NCBI RefSeq assembly: GCF_022808695.1
Contig: NZ_JAKZKW010000012.1
Span: forward strand, 1 to 62,892
DNA: 62,892 bases
Direction of reading: 5' to 3'
Source of the DNA: Fundidesulfovibrio soli
GTDB lineage: Bacteria; Desulfobacterota; Desulfovibrionia; Desulfovibrionales; Desulfovibrionaceae
Shown: in pieces, positions 45,091 through 54,297 of the stretch
How positions within the stretch are numbered: the stretch's first letter is position 1
How the letters are laid out: each line of letters starts with the position of its first letter
Position numbers and translations under genes: made by a program
Notes under the pieces: model-generated
Database searches by the model: none
The model's input: only the letters and a program-made list of their open reading frames with translations
What the model was told of the DNA's origin: nothing

Positions 45091-48000
45091 TCTCGCGCTT
45101 CTTCCTTTCGCGCCCGGTCTTCTCCACGGTAATCTCCCTGGTCATCATCCTGGCCGGGCTGGTGTCCCTGCGGGCGCTTCCCATCGCCCAGTACCCGGAC
45201 ATCATCCCGCCCGAGGTCCTGGTGGCCACGGCCTATCCCGGCGCCAGCCCGGAGATCATCGCCCAGACGGTCGCCGCCCCCCTGGAGCAGCAGATCAACG
45301 GCGTCGAGAACATGCTCTACATGCGCTCCACCAGCGCGGGCGACGGCTCCGTGACCATCGCCGTGGTCTTCGCCGTGGGCACCGACCCGAACCAGGCCAC
45401 CATCAACGTCAACAACCGCGTGCAGGCGGCCCAGCCCTTCCTGCCCGACGACGTGCGCCGCCAGGGCGTCACGGTGACCAAGAAGTCCTCCAACATGCTC
45501 ATGGTGCTCTCCATGGACTCGCCGGAGGGCCGCTACGACACCATCTTCGTCAGCAACTACGCCCTGGTGAACGTCATCGACGAGCTCAAGCGCGTGCCCG
45601 GCGTGGGCGACGCCATGATCTTCGGCGCCAAGGACTACTCCATGCGCATCTGGCTGCGCCCGGACAAGCTGGCCCAGCTCAAGCTGACCCCGGCCGACGT
45701 GGCCGCCGCCGTGCGGGAGCAGAACTCCCAGTACGCGGCCGGGCGCATCGGCGAGGAGCCGCAGCCCGCGCCCGTGGACGTCAACTACATGGTCATCACC
45801 CAGGGCCGCCTGGCCACGGCCGAGGAGTTCGAGAACATCATCCTGCGCGCCGACCCCGACGGCTCCACCCTGCGCCTGAAGGACGTGGCCCGCGTGGAGC
45901 TGGGCTCCAAGGACTACAGCTTCGTGGGCAAGCGCATGGGCCACCCCACGGTGCCCATGGGCATCTTCCTGGCCTCCGGGGCCAACGCCCTGGACACCGC
46001 CGACCGGGTCAAGGCCAAGATGGACGAGCTCTCCAAGCGCTTCCCCGAGGGCGTGGGCTACGCCATACCCTACGACACCACCACCTTCGTGCGCGTCTCC
46101 ATCCACGAGGTGGTCAAGACCCTGGCCGAGGCCATGCTGCTGGTCTTCCTGGTGGTCTACCTCTTCCTGCAGAGCTTCCGGGCCACGCTCATCCCCTGCC
46201 TGGCCGTGCCGGTCTCCATCATCGGCACCTTCGCGGGCATGTACATGCTGGGCTTCACCATCAACACGCTCACGCTCTTCGGCATGGTGCTGGCCATCGG
46301 CATCGTGGTGGACGACGCCATCGTGGTGCTGGAGAACGTGGAGCGCATCATGCGGACGCAGGGGCTCGGCCCCAAGGAGGCCACGGCCAAGGCCATGGAG
46401 GAGGTGACCGGCCCGGTCATCGCCATCGTGCTGGTGCTCTGCGCCGTGTTCGTGCCCGTGGCCTTCCTGGGCGGGCTCACCGGCCAGATGTACAAGCAGT
46501 TCGCCATCACCATCGCGGTGTCGGTGGTCATCTCCGGCCTGGTGGCGCTCACGCTCACCCCGAGCCTGTGCGCCCTGCTGCTTAAGCCCGTGCATGAGGA
46601 GCCGAACCGCTTCTTCAGGGGCTTCAACGCCTGGTTCGACAGGATCACCTCCGGGTACTCCTCCGGGGTCGCCTTCCTGCTCAGGCGGGCCGGGGTCGCG
46701 GTGCTGCTGTTCGCGGTGCTGTGCGCCGGGGCCATGGCCCTGTTCCGCATGACGCCCTCGGGCATGCTCCCCGACGAGGACCAGGGCTACGCCCTGGCCG
46801 TGAACATCCTGCCCGACGGCGCGGCCCTGCACCACACCCTGGAGCTGAGCTCCCAGCTGGACAAGATGAACCTGCAGGACCCCGTGGTGCGCAGCAACAT
46901 CACCTTCTCCGGCTACGACTTCCTCACCGGGGCGTCGCGCTCCAACTACTCCACCTCGTTCCTGGACCTCAAACCCTGGGATGAGCGCACCAAGCCGGGC
47001 GAGAGCTCCTTCGACCTGGTGGGCCGCATCTTCGGGCGCGGCATGGCCCTGCCCCGCGGCCTGACCCTGGCCTTCAACCCGCCGCCCATCCAGGGCATGA
47101 GCAGCACCGGCGGTTTCGAACTCTATATCCAGAACCGCGGCGAAGGCGACAGCAAGGCCCTGGCCGGCATGCTGGACAAGGTCATGGCCGAGGGCGCCAA
47201 GCATCCCGAGCTGGGCAGGCTCTCCACCACCTTCGGGGCCAACGTGCCGCAGCTGCGCGTCAACCTGGACCGCAACAAGGCCAAGGCCCTGGGCGTGCCG
47301 GTGAACGCCGTGTTCGAGGCCATGCAGGCCACCTTCGGGGCCTACTACATCAACGACTTCAACAAGTACGGGCGCACCTTCCGGGTCATGCTCCAGTCCG
47401 AGGCCAACTTCCGCGACCGCCCCGAGGGCCTGCGCGACGTGTACGTGCGCTCCCAGCGCGGCGAGATGATCCCCCTGACCGCCCTGGTGGACGTGCAGCT
47501 CACCAGCGGCCCCGAGGTGGTGGAGCGCTTCAACGTGTTCCCGGCGGCCAAGATCATGGGCGGCCCGGCCCCGGGCTTCAGCTCGGGCCAGGCCATCGCG
47601 GCCATGGAGAAGGCCGCCGCGGCCGCGCTGCCCCCGGAATACACCCTGGCCTGGACCGGCACCGCCTACCAGGAGAAGCTCACCGGCGGCACCTCCAGCC
47701 TGGTGTTCGTGCTGGCCATCGTCATGGTCTTCCTGATCCTGGCGGCCCAGTACGAGCGGTGGTCCCTGCCGGTGGCGGTGGTCCTGGCCGTGCCTTTCGC
47801 CATGTTCGGGGCCATCCTGGCCACCTGGGGCCGGGGCCTGATGAACGACCTCTACTTCCAGATCGCCCTGGTGACCCTGGTCGGCCTGGCGGCCAAGAAC
47901 GCCATCCTCATCGTGGAGTTCGCCACGGCCCGCCAGAAGAAAGGTATGGACGCGGCCCAGGCCGCCCTGGAGGCCTCCAAGCTGCGCTTCCGCCCCATCA

Positions 48001-48218
48001 TCATGACCTCCCTGGCCTTCGTGCTGGGCTGCCTGCCCCTGGCCGTCAGCTCCGGCGCGGGCGCGGCCAGCCGCCACGCCATCGGCACCGGCGTGGTGGG
48101 CGGCATGCTCGGGGCCACGGTCATCGCGCCGTTCTTCATCCCGGTGTTCTACAAGATCATCGTCAACCTGGGCGCGCGCCTGCGCTTCAAGGCCGGGGAG
48201 GCAAGCAATGGTCACTAG
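45087..48218 (+). CDS. RND multidrug efflux pump, HAE1 family (AcrB-like)
   Basis: A 1043-residue inner-membrane proton/drug antiporter of full family length. It has MISRFFLSRPVFSTVISLVI at the N-terminus, the PC1-type QYPDIIPPEVLVATAYPGAS, proton-relay Asp pair in GIVVDDAIVVLEN (fourth helix), and LVGLAAKNAILIVEFA near the C-terminus. Twelve helices and two periplasmic loops are recognisable. No outer-membrane channel gene is in the operon, so a TolC from elsewhere must be used. It is coupled to the fusion protein by ATGA and overlaps marR by 11 bp. Confidence 0.96.
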   Translation: MISRFFLSRPVFSTVISLVIILAGLVSLRALPIAQYPDIIPPEVLVATAYPGASPEIIAQTVAAPLEQQINGVENMLYMRSTSAGDGSVTIAVVFAVGTDPNQATINVNNRVQAAQPFLPDDVRRQGVTVTKKSSNMLMVLSMDSPEGRYDTIFVSNYALVNVIDELKRVPGVGDAMIFGAKDYSMRIWLRPDKLAQLKLTPADVAAAVREQNSQYAAGRIGEEPQPAPVDVNYMVITQGRLATAEEFENIILRADPDGSTLRLKDVARVELGSKDYSFVGKRMGHPTVPMGIFLASGANALDTADRVKAKMDELSKRFPEGVGYAIPYDTTTFVRVSIHEVVKTLAEAMLLVFLVVYLFLQSFRATLIPCLAVPVSIIGTFAGMYMLGFTINTLTLFGMVLAIGIVVDDAIVVLENVERIMRTQGLGPKEATAKAMEEVTGPVIAIVLVLCAVFVPVAFLGGLTGQMYKQFAITIAVSVVISGLVALTLTPSLCALLLKPVHEEPNRFFRGFNAWFDRITSGYSSGVAFLLRRAGVAVLLFAVLCAGAMALFRMTPSGMLPDEDQGYALAVNILPDGAALHHTLELSSQLDKMNLQDPVVRSNITFSGYDFLTGASRSNYSTSFLDLKPWDERTKPGESSFDLVGRIFGRGMALPRGLTLAFNPPPIQGMSSTGGFELYIQNRGEGDSKALAGMLDKVMAEGAKHPELGRLSTTFGANVPQLRVNLDRNKAKALGVPVNAVFEAMQATFGAYYINDFNKYGRTFRVMLQSEANFRDRPEGLRDVYVRSQRGEMIPLTALVDVQLTSGPEVVERFNVFPAAKIMGGPAPGFSSGQAIAAMEKAAAAALPPEYTLAWTGTAYQEKLTGGTSSLVFVLAIVMVFLILAAQYERWSLPVAVVLAVPFAMFGAILATWGRGLMNDLYFQIALVTLVGLAAKNAILIVEFATARQKKGMDAAQAALEASKLRFRPIIMTSLAFVLGCLPLAVSSGAGAASRHAIGTGVVGGMLGATVIAPFFIPVFYKIIVNLGARLRFKAGEASNGH

Positions 48219-48669
48219 CTGCCGCTGGCGCGACGAGAACCGCGACCCCAGGCACATCGGCCTGACCATCTACGAGGTGTCGCGGGCCTGGAAGGCGCGC
48301 CTGGACGAGCTGTTCAAGCCCCTGGGCCTCTCCAGCGCCACCTGGACCGTGATCTGGGCTTTGGCCCTCAACGAGGAGGCCATGACCCAGCGTGAGCTGG
48401 CCCAGGCCGTGTTCGTGGAGTGCTCCTCCCTGGTGCGGCTGCTGGACAGGCTGGAGAAGGACGGCTGGGTGCGCCGCGTGAGCGACGCGGCGGACAGGCG
48501 CGTGAAGCGCGTGGTGCTCACGGAGAAGGCCGAGCCCGTGCTGGAGGAGTTCGAAAAGGTGGCCCACGGCTTCAGCGACTACGTGCTGGACGGCATCTCC
48601 CAGGGCAGGCTGGAGGCCGCCCACGGCGTGCTCATGGAGATCAAGCGCAAGTTGGACCGCAACGCCTGA
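48208..48669 (+). CDS. MarR-family transcriptional regulator
   Basis: A 153-residue winged-helix repressor. The core is LSSATWTVIWALALNEEAMTQRELAQAVFVECSSLVRLLDRLEKDGWVRRV, with the wing DAADRRVKRVVLTEKAEPV, the classical MarR pattern. It overlaps the pump gene by 11 bp, so it is made together with the pump. It most likely represses the operon and is released by a pump substrate. Confidence 0.92.
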   Translation: MVTSCRWRDENRDPRHIGLTIYEVSRAWKARLDELFKPLGLSSATWTVIWALALNEEAMTQRELAQAVFVECSSLVRLLDRLEKDGWVRRVSDAADRRVKRVVLTEKAEPVLEEFEKVAHGFSDYVLDGISQGRLEAAHGVLMEIKRKLDRNA

Positions 48670-48693
48670 GCCTCGCAGGCCTGAATAACGCGA

Positions 48694-48730
48694 AGCCCCC
48701 GCGCCGGAATACGGCGCGGGGGCTTTTTTT
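48694..48730 (+). terminator. Rho-independent terminator of the RND operon
   Basis: A 12-bp stem AGCCCCCGCGCC with its complement, a 7-nt loop and about seven T residues, shortly after marR. Confidence 0.93.
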
Positions 48731-48755
48731 CAGCGTCAGCAGGTGTGAACGCGGC

Positions 48756-49841
48756 TCACGGCACGGCCCGGCGCAGCCAGGGCGTGCGCTGCAATCCCCA
48801 GGTCAGCAGGGCTGAGAGGATGAACACCACCAGTGCGGTGAGCAGCGGGCCAACCCAGGGGTTCACGGTGGTCCAGTCCAGCCCTTGCCCGGGCTGCACA
48901 AGCAGGGGCAGCGCGCCCGTGACCAGGAACAGTATCAGGGCGTGGGCCAGGAAGATGCCGAAGGAGAGTCGGCTCACGGTCTGGATGGCCTTGCTGGCGA
49001 AGCCCAGCCCGGCGCAGCCGTCCTGCTTGAAGAGCAGGAAGGCCGACACGGCCGCGAGCATCGAGAACGGCTGGTGGTAGTTGAAGAAGCTGTCGGGCAG
49101 CATGTCCGGTGATTTGTCGCAGACGTACTCGCCCACCACGTTCACCCCGGTGAAGGCCAGGAAGGCCAGGGCAAGCGTGACGCGCCCCCCCGGCACCCGC
49201 ACCGTGCGCTGGTGCAGCACGTGGCCGAGCACGAAATATCCCAGGTAGTGGGGCATCACGGCGCTGGTCAGGAAGGTGTTCAGGTCGTGCTGCCAGAGCA
49301 GGCGGGTGGCCAGGTTCAGGGCGGTGATCCCGAAGAGGAGGCCCACGAACAGCGGGCCCAGGGGCGTTCGCGGGTCGGAGAAGGCGGGCTTGAGGAAGGG
49401 CACCATGAGGTACACCCCTGCGATCATGTACAGGAACCACAGCGGCCCGGCCCAGAGCCCGGTGAGCAGGCGCTTGCCGAAGCTGATCAGGTTGGGCGCG
49501 CTGGGCTCGACGATGCAGGTGGCAAGGTAATAGACGGCGGACCAGATCACCAGCGGCCAGGCGATCTTTGCGAAGCGCTTGCCGAAGAACTTGCCCAGGC
49601 GCAGCGGGCGCGGGTCGCCCAGGAGCAGCGCGCCGCTGATCATGATCAACGTAGGCACGCAGAACATGCACAGGGCGGAATAGATCAGCCCGGGCAGAAG
49701 TTCGGCCATGTCGGAGGAGCCGAGCAGAGGCATGGCGCAATGCAGCAGGACCACGCCCAAGATGCTGATGCAGCGAAGCGTGTCGAGATACAATACCCGT
49801 TGAGGTACCTGGTTCGTGGTGCAGGAGGTCATTCCAGTCAT
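48756..49841 (-). CDS. Membrane acyltransferase, acyltransferase-3 (WecH/OafA-like)
   Basis: About 361 residues with ten membrane helices. The N-terminal LYLDTLRCISILGVVLLHCA carries the Arg and His typical of the acyltransferase-3 family, and PLWFLYMIAGVYLMVP is a common internal block. The start is uncertain: ATGs at 49841 and 49832 both lack a strong ribosome site. It probably acetylates a cell-surface glycan. It is separated by 200 bp from the MFS genes upstream and is not clearly in their operon. Confidence 0.8.
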   Translation of the reverse strand: MTGMTSCTTNQVPQRVLYLDTLRCISILGVVLLHCAMPLLGSSDMAELLPGLIYSALCMFCVPTLIMISGALLLGDPRPLRLGKFFGKRFAKIAWPLVIWSAVYYLATCIVEPSAPNLISFGKRLLTGLWAGPLWFLYMIAGVYLMVPFLKPAFSDPRTPLGPLFVGLLFGITALNLATRLLWQHDLNTFLTSAVMPHYLGYFVLGHVLHQRTVRVPGGRVTLALAFLAFTGVNVVGEYVCDKSPDMLPDSFFNYHQPFSMLAAVSAFLLFKQDGCAGLGFASKAIQTVSRLSFGIFLAHALILFLVTGALPLLVQPGQGLDWTTVNPWVGPLLTALVVFILSALLTWGLQRTPWLRRAVP

Positions 49842-50041
49842 GAACAGGGGGTTATGAAAAATGTTTGGGGAACGCAAGCGCAATGCGCATCGTTAGAGAC
49901 GAGGAAAGCAACGCTCGCGTTTCAATGCGGCAGGAATGAATCGGACGTCGGTGAGGCAACGTCCAGGGAAGGGGCCCGGCCTGGGAAACATCCGGCCGGA
50001 CCCTTGGTGAACAGGGAGGGGGAGTCCGTCTCCAGCAGGAG

Positions 50042-51199
50042 CTACGTTGCGGCCCCTGGCTGCCGCGTGGCCCGGAAGACTCCGGCGGCGCAGGCCGCCA
50101 ATACGGTCCCGCCCAGGACGAAGGCCCCGGCGCTTCCGGCCAGGGCGGCGGCCATGCCGCCCAGCAGGGGGCCGGTGCTGTGGCCGATGTCCATGATGGA
50201 GCCCAGGAGGCCCATGGCCGCGCCCCGGTGCTCGCGCGTGCTGGCGTCGGCCACGAAGGCCTGGCTGGCCGAGGTGGCCACGGAGAGGGCCAGGCCCAGG
50301 CCCACGGCCAGGACCGCCAGCCCGGCCAGGTTGCTGACCCAGGGCACGGCGGCGCAGCACAGGGCCGTGAGCGCCGCCCCCGTGAGCATCTGGCCCGTGC
50401 GGCCCGCGCGGTCGGAGAGGCGGCCGAAGAAGGGCTTGGTCAGGGCCACGGCCAGCACCTGGGCCGAGAACAGCGCCCCCGTGACCCAGGCCGGGTTGCC
50501 CCGCTCCAGGCTGACCAGGGGCAGGAAGGTCTCGAAGATGCCGTAGGCGAAGAGGATGCCGGCCTCCAGGACGCACCCGGCCAGGATGGAGCGGCTGGCC
50601 AGCGTCTCGCGCAGGCTCTGGAGCAGGGGCGGGCGCTGCCTGGGAGGGGATTTCTCCACCAGGGCGGGCAGCCGCCAGGAGATCAGGAACACGCCGATGC
50701 CCGCCACCCCGCAGAGCACGTACACCGCGTCGAAGCCCAGGCCCAGGGCCAGGCCGCCCAGCAGGGGGGCGATGAAGCGCCCCGCCAGCGTGGCCGAGGA
50801 GAACGCCCCCATCTTCTCGCCCCGGTCCTGCTGGTGGGCGTCGGCCACGGCGGCCATGGCCACGGGCAGGAAGATGCCGGTAGCCAGCCCGTGGTAGAAG
50901 CGGGCCAGGGCCAGGCCCCACACCCCGTCCACCAGCAGGTAGGCGAAGGGGGCGCTGGCGAACACCAGGGCGGAGAGCGCCAGCATGCGTCGCCGCCCGA
51001 AGGCGTCGGAGAGCAGCCCGCCCGGGATGCTGATGAGCACCCCGGCCAGCGGGGAGACGGCCCCCACCAGCCCGATGCCCTGCGGCCCGGCCCCCAAGTG
51101 GGCCGCGAAGAGCGGCAGCACCGGGTTCTTGGACATGGTGCTGGAGAGGATGGCCAGCAGCCCGGCCGCGCAGAGCATCCTGAAGGGCGAGAGCCTCAT
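50042..51199 (-). CDS. MFS transporter, second of a tandem pair
   Basis: A 385-residue 12-helix major facilitator. The N-terminal half has NPVLPLFAAHLGAGPQGIGL and the MFS loop motif GGLLSDAFGRRRML. The second half repeats the pattern with FFGRLSDRAGRTGQML. It is clearly paralogous to the MFS protein encoded just upstream. The ATG at 51199 overlaps that gene's stop (ATGA). It is the last gene of the chrB-like operon. The substrate is unknown; the operon suggests an oxyanion or a metabolite. Confidence 0.9.
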   Translation of the reverse strand: MRLSPFRMLCAAGLLAILSSTMSKNPVLPLFAAHLGAGPQGIGLVGAVSPLAGVLISIPGGLLSDAFGRRRMLALSALVFASAPFAYLLVDGVWGLALARFYHGLATGIFLPVAMAAVADAHQQDRGEKMGAFSSATLAGRFIAPLLGGLALGLGFDAVYVLCGVAGIGVFLISWRLPALVEKSPPRQRPPLLQSLRETLASRSILAGCVLEAGILFAYGIFETFLPLVSLERGNPAWVTGALFSAQVLAVALTKPFFGRLSDRAGRTGQMLTGAALTALCCAAVPWVSNLAGLAVLAVGLGLALSVATSASQAFVADASTREHRGAAMGLLGSIMDIGHSTGPLLGGMAAALAGSAGAFVLGGTVLAACAAGVFRATRQPGAAT

Positions 51200-52389
51200 T
51201 GCTCGGCCTCCTCGGGCACCCTGGCCAGGAACAGGGGTATGGCGGCCAGCAGCACGCAGGCCATCAGCGGGAAGGTGGTCTTGTAACCCAGCCAGGCCAC
51301 CAGCAGGCCCGAGAGGATGGGGCCGGAGGCGTGGCCCACGTCGAAGATGGTGCCGAAGGCGCCCATGGCCGAGCCGAAGTGGCGCTGGCGGCACATGTCA
51401 GCCACCAGGGCCGCAGAGGAGGAGGCCACCAGCGCTTCGCCCAGGCCGAAGACCAGGCAGGCGCAGGCCAGGCCCCAGAACCCGCCCTGGAAGGGGATCG
51501 CCGCGAAGGACAGCGCGCACAGGGCCAGCCCGCCCGCGATGAGCGGCCTGCGCCCGCGCGAGTCCGAGAAGCGGCCCATGAGCGGCTTGGAGAGCATGGT
51601 GGTGACGATCTGCACTCCCCAGAGCAGGCCCGCCTGGAACTCGGAGAGCCCGGCCACGGTGACGGCGTACACTGGCATGAATGCCTCCAGCGCGCCCATG
51701 GCCATGTTCTGCGCGGCCTCCACGCAGGAGGTTGTCACGATGCGACGGTCCGAGAGCACCTCGCGGATTCCTTCGGCGAAGCGGCTCAGCCGCTCGCGGA
51801 AGCCCAGGCCCTGCTCCACGTTCTCGTGGATGCCCAGGGTGCGCAGGCCCAGGATCAGCGCGGCCATGCCCGTGAGCGCGCTCAGGGCGAACACGGCCCG
51901 GAACTGCCAGAGCACGGGCCCGCCGGAGTGGCCCACGTCCAGGAGCAGGCCGCCGATGGGCGCGCCCAGCAGCCCGCCCACGATGCCCACGGAGCTGAAC
52001 CAGGAGAGCATCTCGCCCTTGCGGGCCCCGGCGGCGTCCGCCACCACGGCCATGGCCACGGGTCCGTAGACCGCCGTGGCCAGGCCGTGCAGGAAGCGCA
52101 CGACAAGCAGCGCCCCGTAGCTGTCGATGAACAGGTAGCAGAAGGGCATCACCCCGAACACGGTCAGCCCGGCCAGCATGGTGCGCCTGCGGCCCACCAC
52201 GTCGGAGAGCGCGCCCGAGGGCAGCTTGAAGAAGATGCCCGTCACGGTGGAGATGCCCACGGCCAGGCCGATGGCCTCCGGGCCCGCGCCCAGGAACAGG
52301 GCGAAGAGCGGCAGCACGGGGTTGCGCGCCAACGCGTAGGAGAAGCGCGCCAGGAAGCCAACGGCGCAGAGGTTGCGGAAGGTGTTCAT
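51196..52389 (-). CDS. MFS transporter, first of a tandem pair
   Basis: A 397-residue 12-helix major facilitator with NPVLPLFALFLGAGPEAIGL, the motif SGALSDVVGRRRTM and a second-half copy LMGRFSDSRGRRPL. It shares layout and several blocks with the neighbour it overlaps, indicating a local duplication. It starts 21 bp after the DUF2148 gene. Confidence 0.9.
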   Translation of the reverse strand: MNTFRNLCAVGFLARFSYALARNPVLPLFALFLGAGPEAIGLAVGISTVTGIFFKLPSGALSDVVGRRRTMLAGLTVFGVMPFCYLFIDSYGALLVVRFLHGLATAVYGPVAMAVVADAAGARKGEMLSWFSSVGIVGGLLGAPIGGLLLDVGHSGGPVLWQFRAVFALSALTGMAALILGLRTLGIHENVEQGLGFRERLSRFAEGIREVLSDRRIVTTSCVEAAQNMAMGALEAFMPVYAVTVAGLSEFQAGLLWGVQIVTTMLSKPLMGRFSDSRGRRPLIAGGLALCALSFAAIPFQGGFWGLACACLVFGLGEALVASSSAALVADMCRQRHFGSAMGAFGTIFDVGHASGPILSGLLVAWLGYKTTFPLMACVLLAAIPLFLARVPEEAEQ

Positions 52390-52410
52390 GGGTGTGCCTT
52401 GTGGCCGCTC

Positions 52411-52962
52411 CTAGTGCTTGGGCGCGGAGCGGTCGAAGTAGATGGACTTGCCGTGGAAGCCCACGGGGATGCCCATGACCACGCTGGCCTCGATGAAGCC
52501 CAGGGCCCGGGCCGCCGCCCCCACGCGCTGCTGCACGCGGTTGTCCAGGTTGAGCAGGGAGGCGGTCTTGGCGGCGGAGGCCAGGGCGCAGCCGATGTCC
52601 ATCATGCGCATGACGCAGTGCGGGCCAGAGTAGCCCATGGGCGTCTCCGAGGTGGTGCGGGTCTGGGCGAAGTCCTTGCAGGTGGCGTGGCCGCAGGCCC
52701 CGCAGTCGTACCCGGCTGTTGGGGAACCGGACAGCCCCACCAGCACAAGGGCCTGGCATTTGGCGATGTTGTCGGCGTCGCGGAGCCAGTAGGCCTCGTT
52801 GCTGCTCTTGGGGGCGTAGTCGCGCATGGCCTGGGCGATGCGCTGCAGGTCCGCCTCCTGGCTGATCACGGCGATCTCCAGGAAGTCCTTGCCGCCCGCC
52901 TTGGGGGCGGTGCGGGCCGAGGCGGCCATCAGGTTGGCGACTTGGATGGCGGTGTCTTTCAT
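52411..52962 (-). CDS. DUF2148-type ferredoxin-domain protein
   Basis: A 183-residue protein with Cys spacing typical of DUF2148: C-GA-C-GHAT-C in YDCGACGHATCKDF, plus a distal Cys in GPHCVMRMMDIGC, enough to hold one Fe-S cluster. ASAAKTASLLNLDNRVQQRVG and VVMGIPVGFHGKSIYFDRS are also family blocks. It may be an electron carrier or redox sensor. The ATG at 52962 overlaps the chrB stop by 4 bp. A Fe-S partner of a ChrB-like protein is unusual. Confidence 0.85.
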   Translation of the reverse strand: MKDTAIQVANLMAASARTAPKAGGKDFLEIAVISQEADLQRIAQAMRDYAPKSSNEAYWLRDADNIAKCQALVLVGLSGSPTAGYDCGACGHATCKDFAQTRTTSETPMGYSGPHCVMRMMDIGCALASAAKTASLLNLDNRVQQRVGAAARALGFIEASVVMGIPVGFHGKSIYFDRSAPKH

Positions 52963-53954
52963 GATGATTCTCCATTGGGGGTTTTGCAGGCCGCCAGCAG
53001 GGCGTCGAAGAACAGCATGGCCTGTTCCGTGCGGCGAAGGCTGTCCGGGTTGAGGCTCACGATCCCGTCCAGGGTGAGCTTCACTCCGGGGGCCTCGGGC
53101 GGTCCCGCGTCTGTTTCGTCCATGTCGATGGAGTGGATGATGTCGCGCAGGCGCGCGGGCAACTCACGCTCCAGCCTGAAGGATGCGCAAAGCACCTCGA
53201 AGGTGGTCATGCGGCCCACGTGGGTGAACTCGGCCTCGGCCATGTCGAAACGGACCACGCCGGGCTGGGCCTGGGGGCTTGAATCGGCGGGCGCGAATTC
53301 GAGGCCCGCCTCGGGGTCCACGAAGCGGCGCACCAGCCAGAAGGAGGCCAGGCGGTCGATGTAGGGGTCCTCGCGGGTGAGCCAGGTCTTGCCGCGCCAG
53401 TCGGCCGGGTCCTGGGCGGGCAGGACGCCGCCGTCCCGGTCCGCGCGCTTCCCCGAGCACAGGGCCTCGCCCTCCGCGGCCAGGGCGCGCACGCGCTCGC
53501 CGCGCCCCCCGGGGAAGAAGTCGATGGCCGCGAGGGCCTCGATGCGCTTCTCGATGCGCTTGAGCCCCGCCTTGCAGGCTTCCTTGCCCGATCCTGCATC
53601 GGCGTCCTCAGGGGCGTCCCGAACCGCGTCCAGCAGGGCGGTCAGCTCGCGCTCAAGGGCGGCCCAGTCGGCGTCGCGGGCCTGGGTGAACAGCCGGGCC
53701 AGCTGCGCGCCGGTCATGTTGGAGGGCGGGGCCGTCTCCAGGAAAAGTGCCTCGCCGCCCAGGCCCTCCACCTCCTTGACCAGCCAGGTCAGCTGCTCGT
53801 GGTGGCGCGTGCTGGCGGGCAGGGCGTAGAAGGCGTTCTTGACGAGCACCGCCCCCATGGAGTTGAGGCGCCGCCAGACACGCATCCGGGCGGTCTGGCT
53901 GCGGGCCGAGAGCGTGAACGAGAAGAAGTACCAGCGAAAGTTGACGTAGCTCAT
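52959..53954 (-). CDS. chrB: ChrB-like protein (chromate-resistance regulator family)
   Basis: A 331-residue protein. The N-terminal ChrB-type domain has RMRVWRRLNSMGAVLVKNAF followed by YALPA and GGEALFLE. The C-terminal domain has WLTREDPYIDRLASFWLVRR followed by FVDPEA, AEFTHVGRMTTFEVL and AMLFFDALLA, matching the ChrB family. ChrB proteins regulate or support chromate efflux, but no chrA transporter is present here. The ATG at 53954 lacks a ribosome site and coincides with the expected transcription start, so the mRNA may be leaderless. Confidence 0.85.
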   Translation of the reverse strand: MSYVNFRWYFFSFTLSARSQTARMRVWRRLNSMGAVLVKNAFYALPASTRHHEQLTWLVKEVEGLGGEALFLETAPPSNMTGAQLARLFTQARDADWAALERELTALLDAVRDAPEDADAGSGKEACKAGLKRIEKRIEALAAIDFFPGGRGERVRALAAEGEALCSGKRADRDGGVLPAQDPADWRGKTWLTREDPYIDRLASFWLVRRFVDPEAGLEFAPADSSPQAQPGVVRFDMAEAEFTHVGRMTTFEVLCASFRLERELPARLRDIIHSIDMDETDAGPPEAPGVKLTLDGIVSLNPDSLRRTEQAMLFFDALLAACKTPNGESS

Positions 53955-53989
53955 GTGACATAAAATGTCACAGGTATAACAAATGTCAA
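53954..53989 (-). promoter_or_regulatory. Promoter and palindromic operator of the chrB-like operon
   Basis: Reading the minus strand, a perfect -35 (TTGACA, 53984-53989) is followed after 18 bp by TTTTAT (53960-53965). The -10 lies inside the perfect 8-3-8 palindrome TGTGACAT-AAA-ATGTCACA (53954-53972), which runs into the ATG. A further ATGTCA half-site overlaps the -35. A bound repressor would block the promoter. Spacing puts transcription start at the ATG. Confidence 0.65.
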
Positions 53990-54297
53990 GCCGGGGGAGT
54001 CGAAAAAAACTCGCGTCATCCGGGAATCCAGGCGGCGCGTCCTGCGCCATGTGCGTTCCGGCAGAGGGGGCGGCGGACCCGTGGCGCGGAGGAAGTTCCG
54101 CACCCACGAGGGATCACCCCGGGGGGTGAGCTTGTCGTCATGCGGTTCTGGAAGCGCCGCGCCCAGGGATCGCCTGTGGACGGCCCTGTGGTATTGCAGT
54201 AGCGGTAACTAGCTAGGGCGGCACGCAAAGTCATTGCCGCAGGGCTGGAATGACCTTCGTATGTGCGGAATAACCAGAAACCAAAGGGAAGGTGGTC
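53973..54297. other. Intergenic region between chrB-like gene and hdeA-like gene
   Basis: About 325 bp without a convincing gene. It contains the -35 side of the chrB promoter, and a TCACCCC-GG-GGGGTGA inverted repeat (54114-54129). The hdeA-like promoter must lie in its right half, but I see no clear hexamers. Confidence 0.5.

Noticed and set aside
44934..48269. A 1111-codon open frame antisense to the RND pump
   Set aside because: Typical GC-driven antisense frame with His/Gly/Asp repeats; the pump on the plus strand is full length and conserved.
54114..54129. TCACCCC-GG-GGGGTGA inverted repeat as operator of the hdeA-like gene
   Set aside because: It is about 170 bp from the gene and GC-rich repeats of this size are expected by chance; kept only as a note in the gap description.
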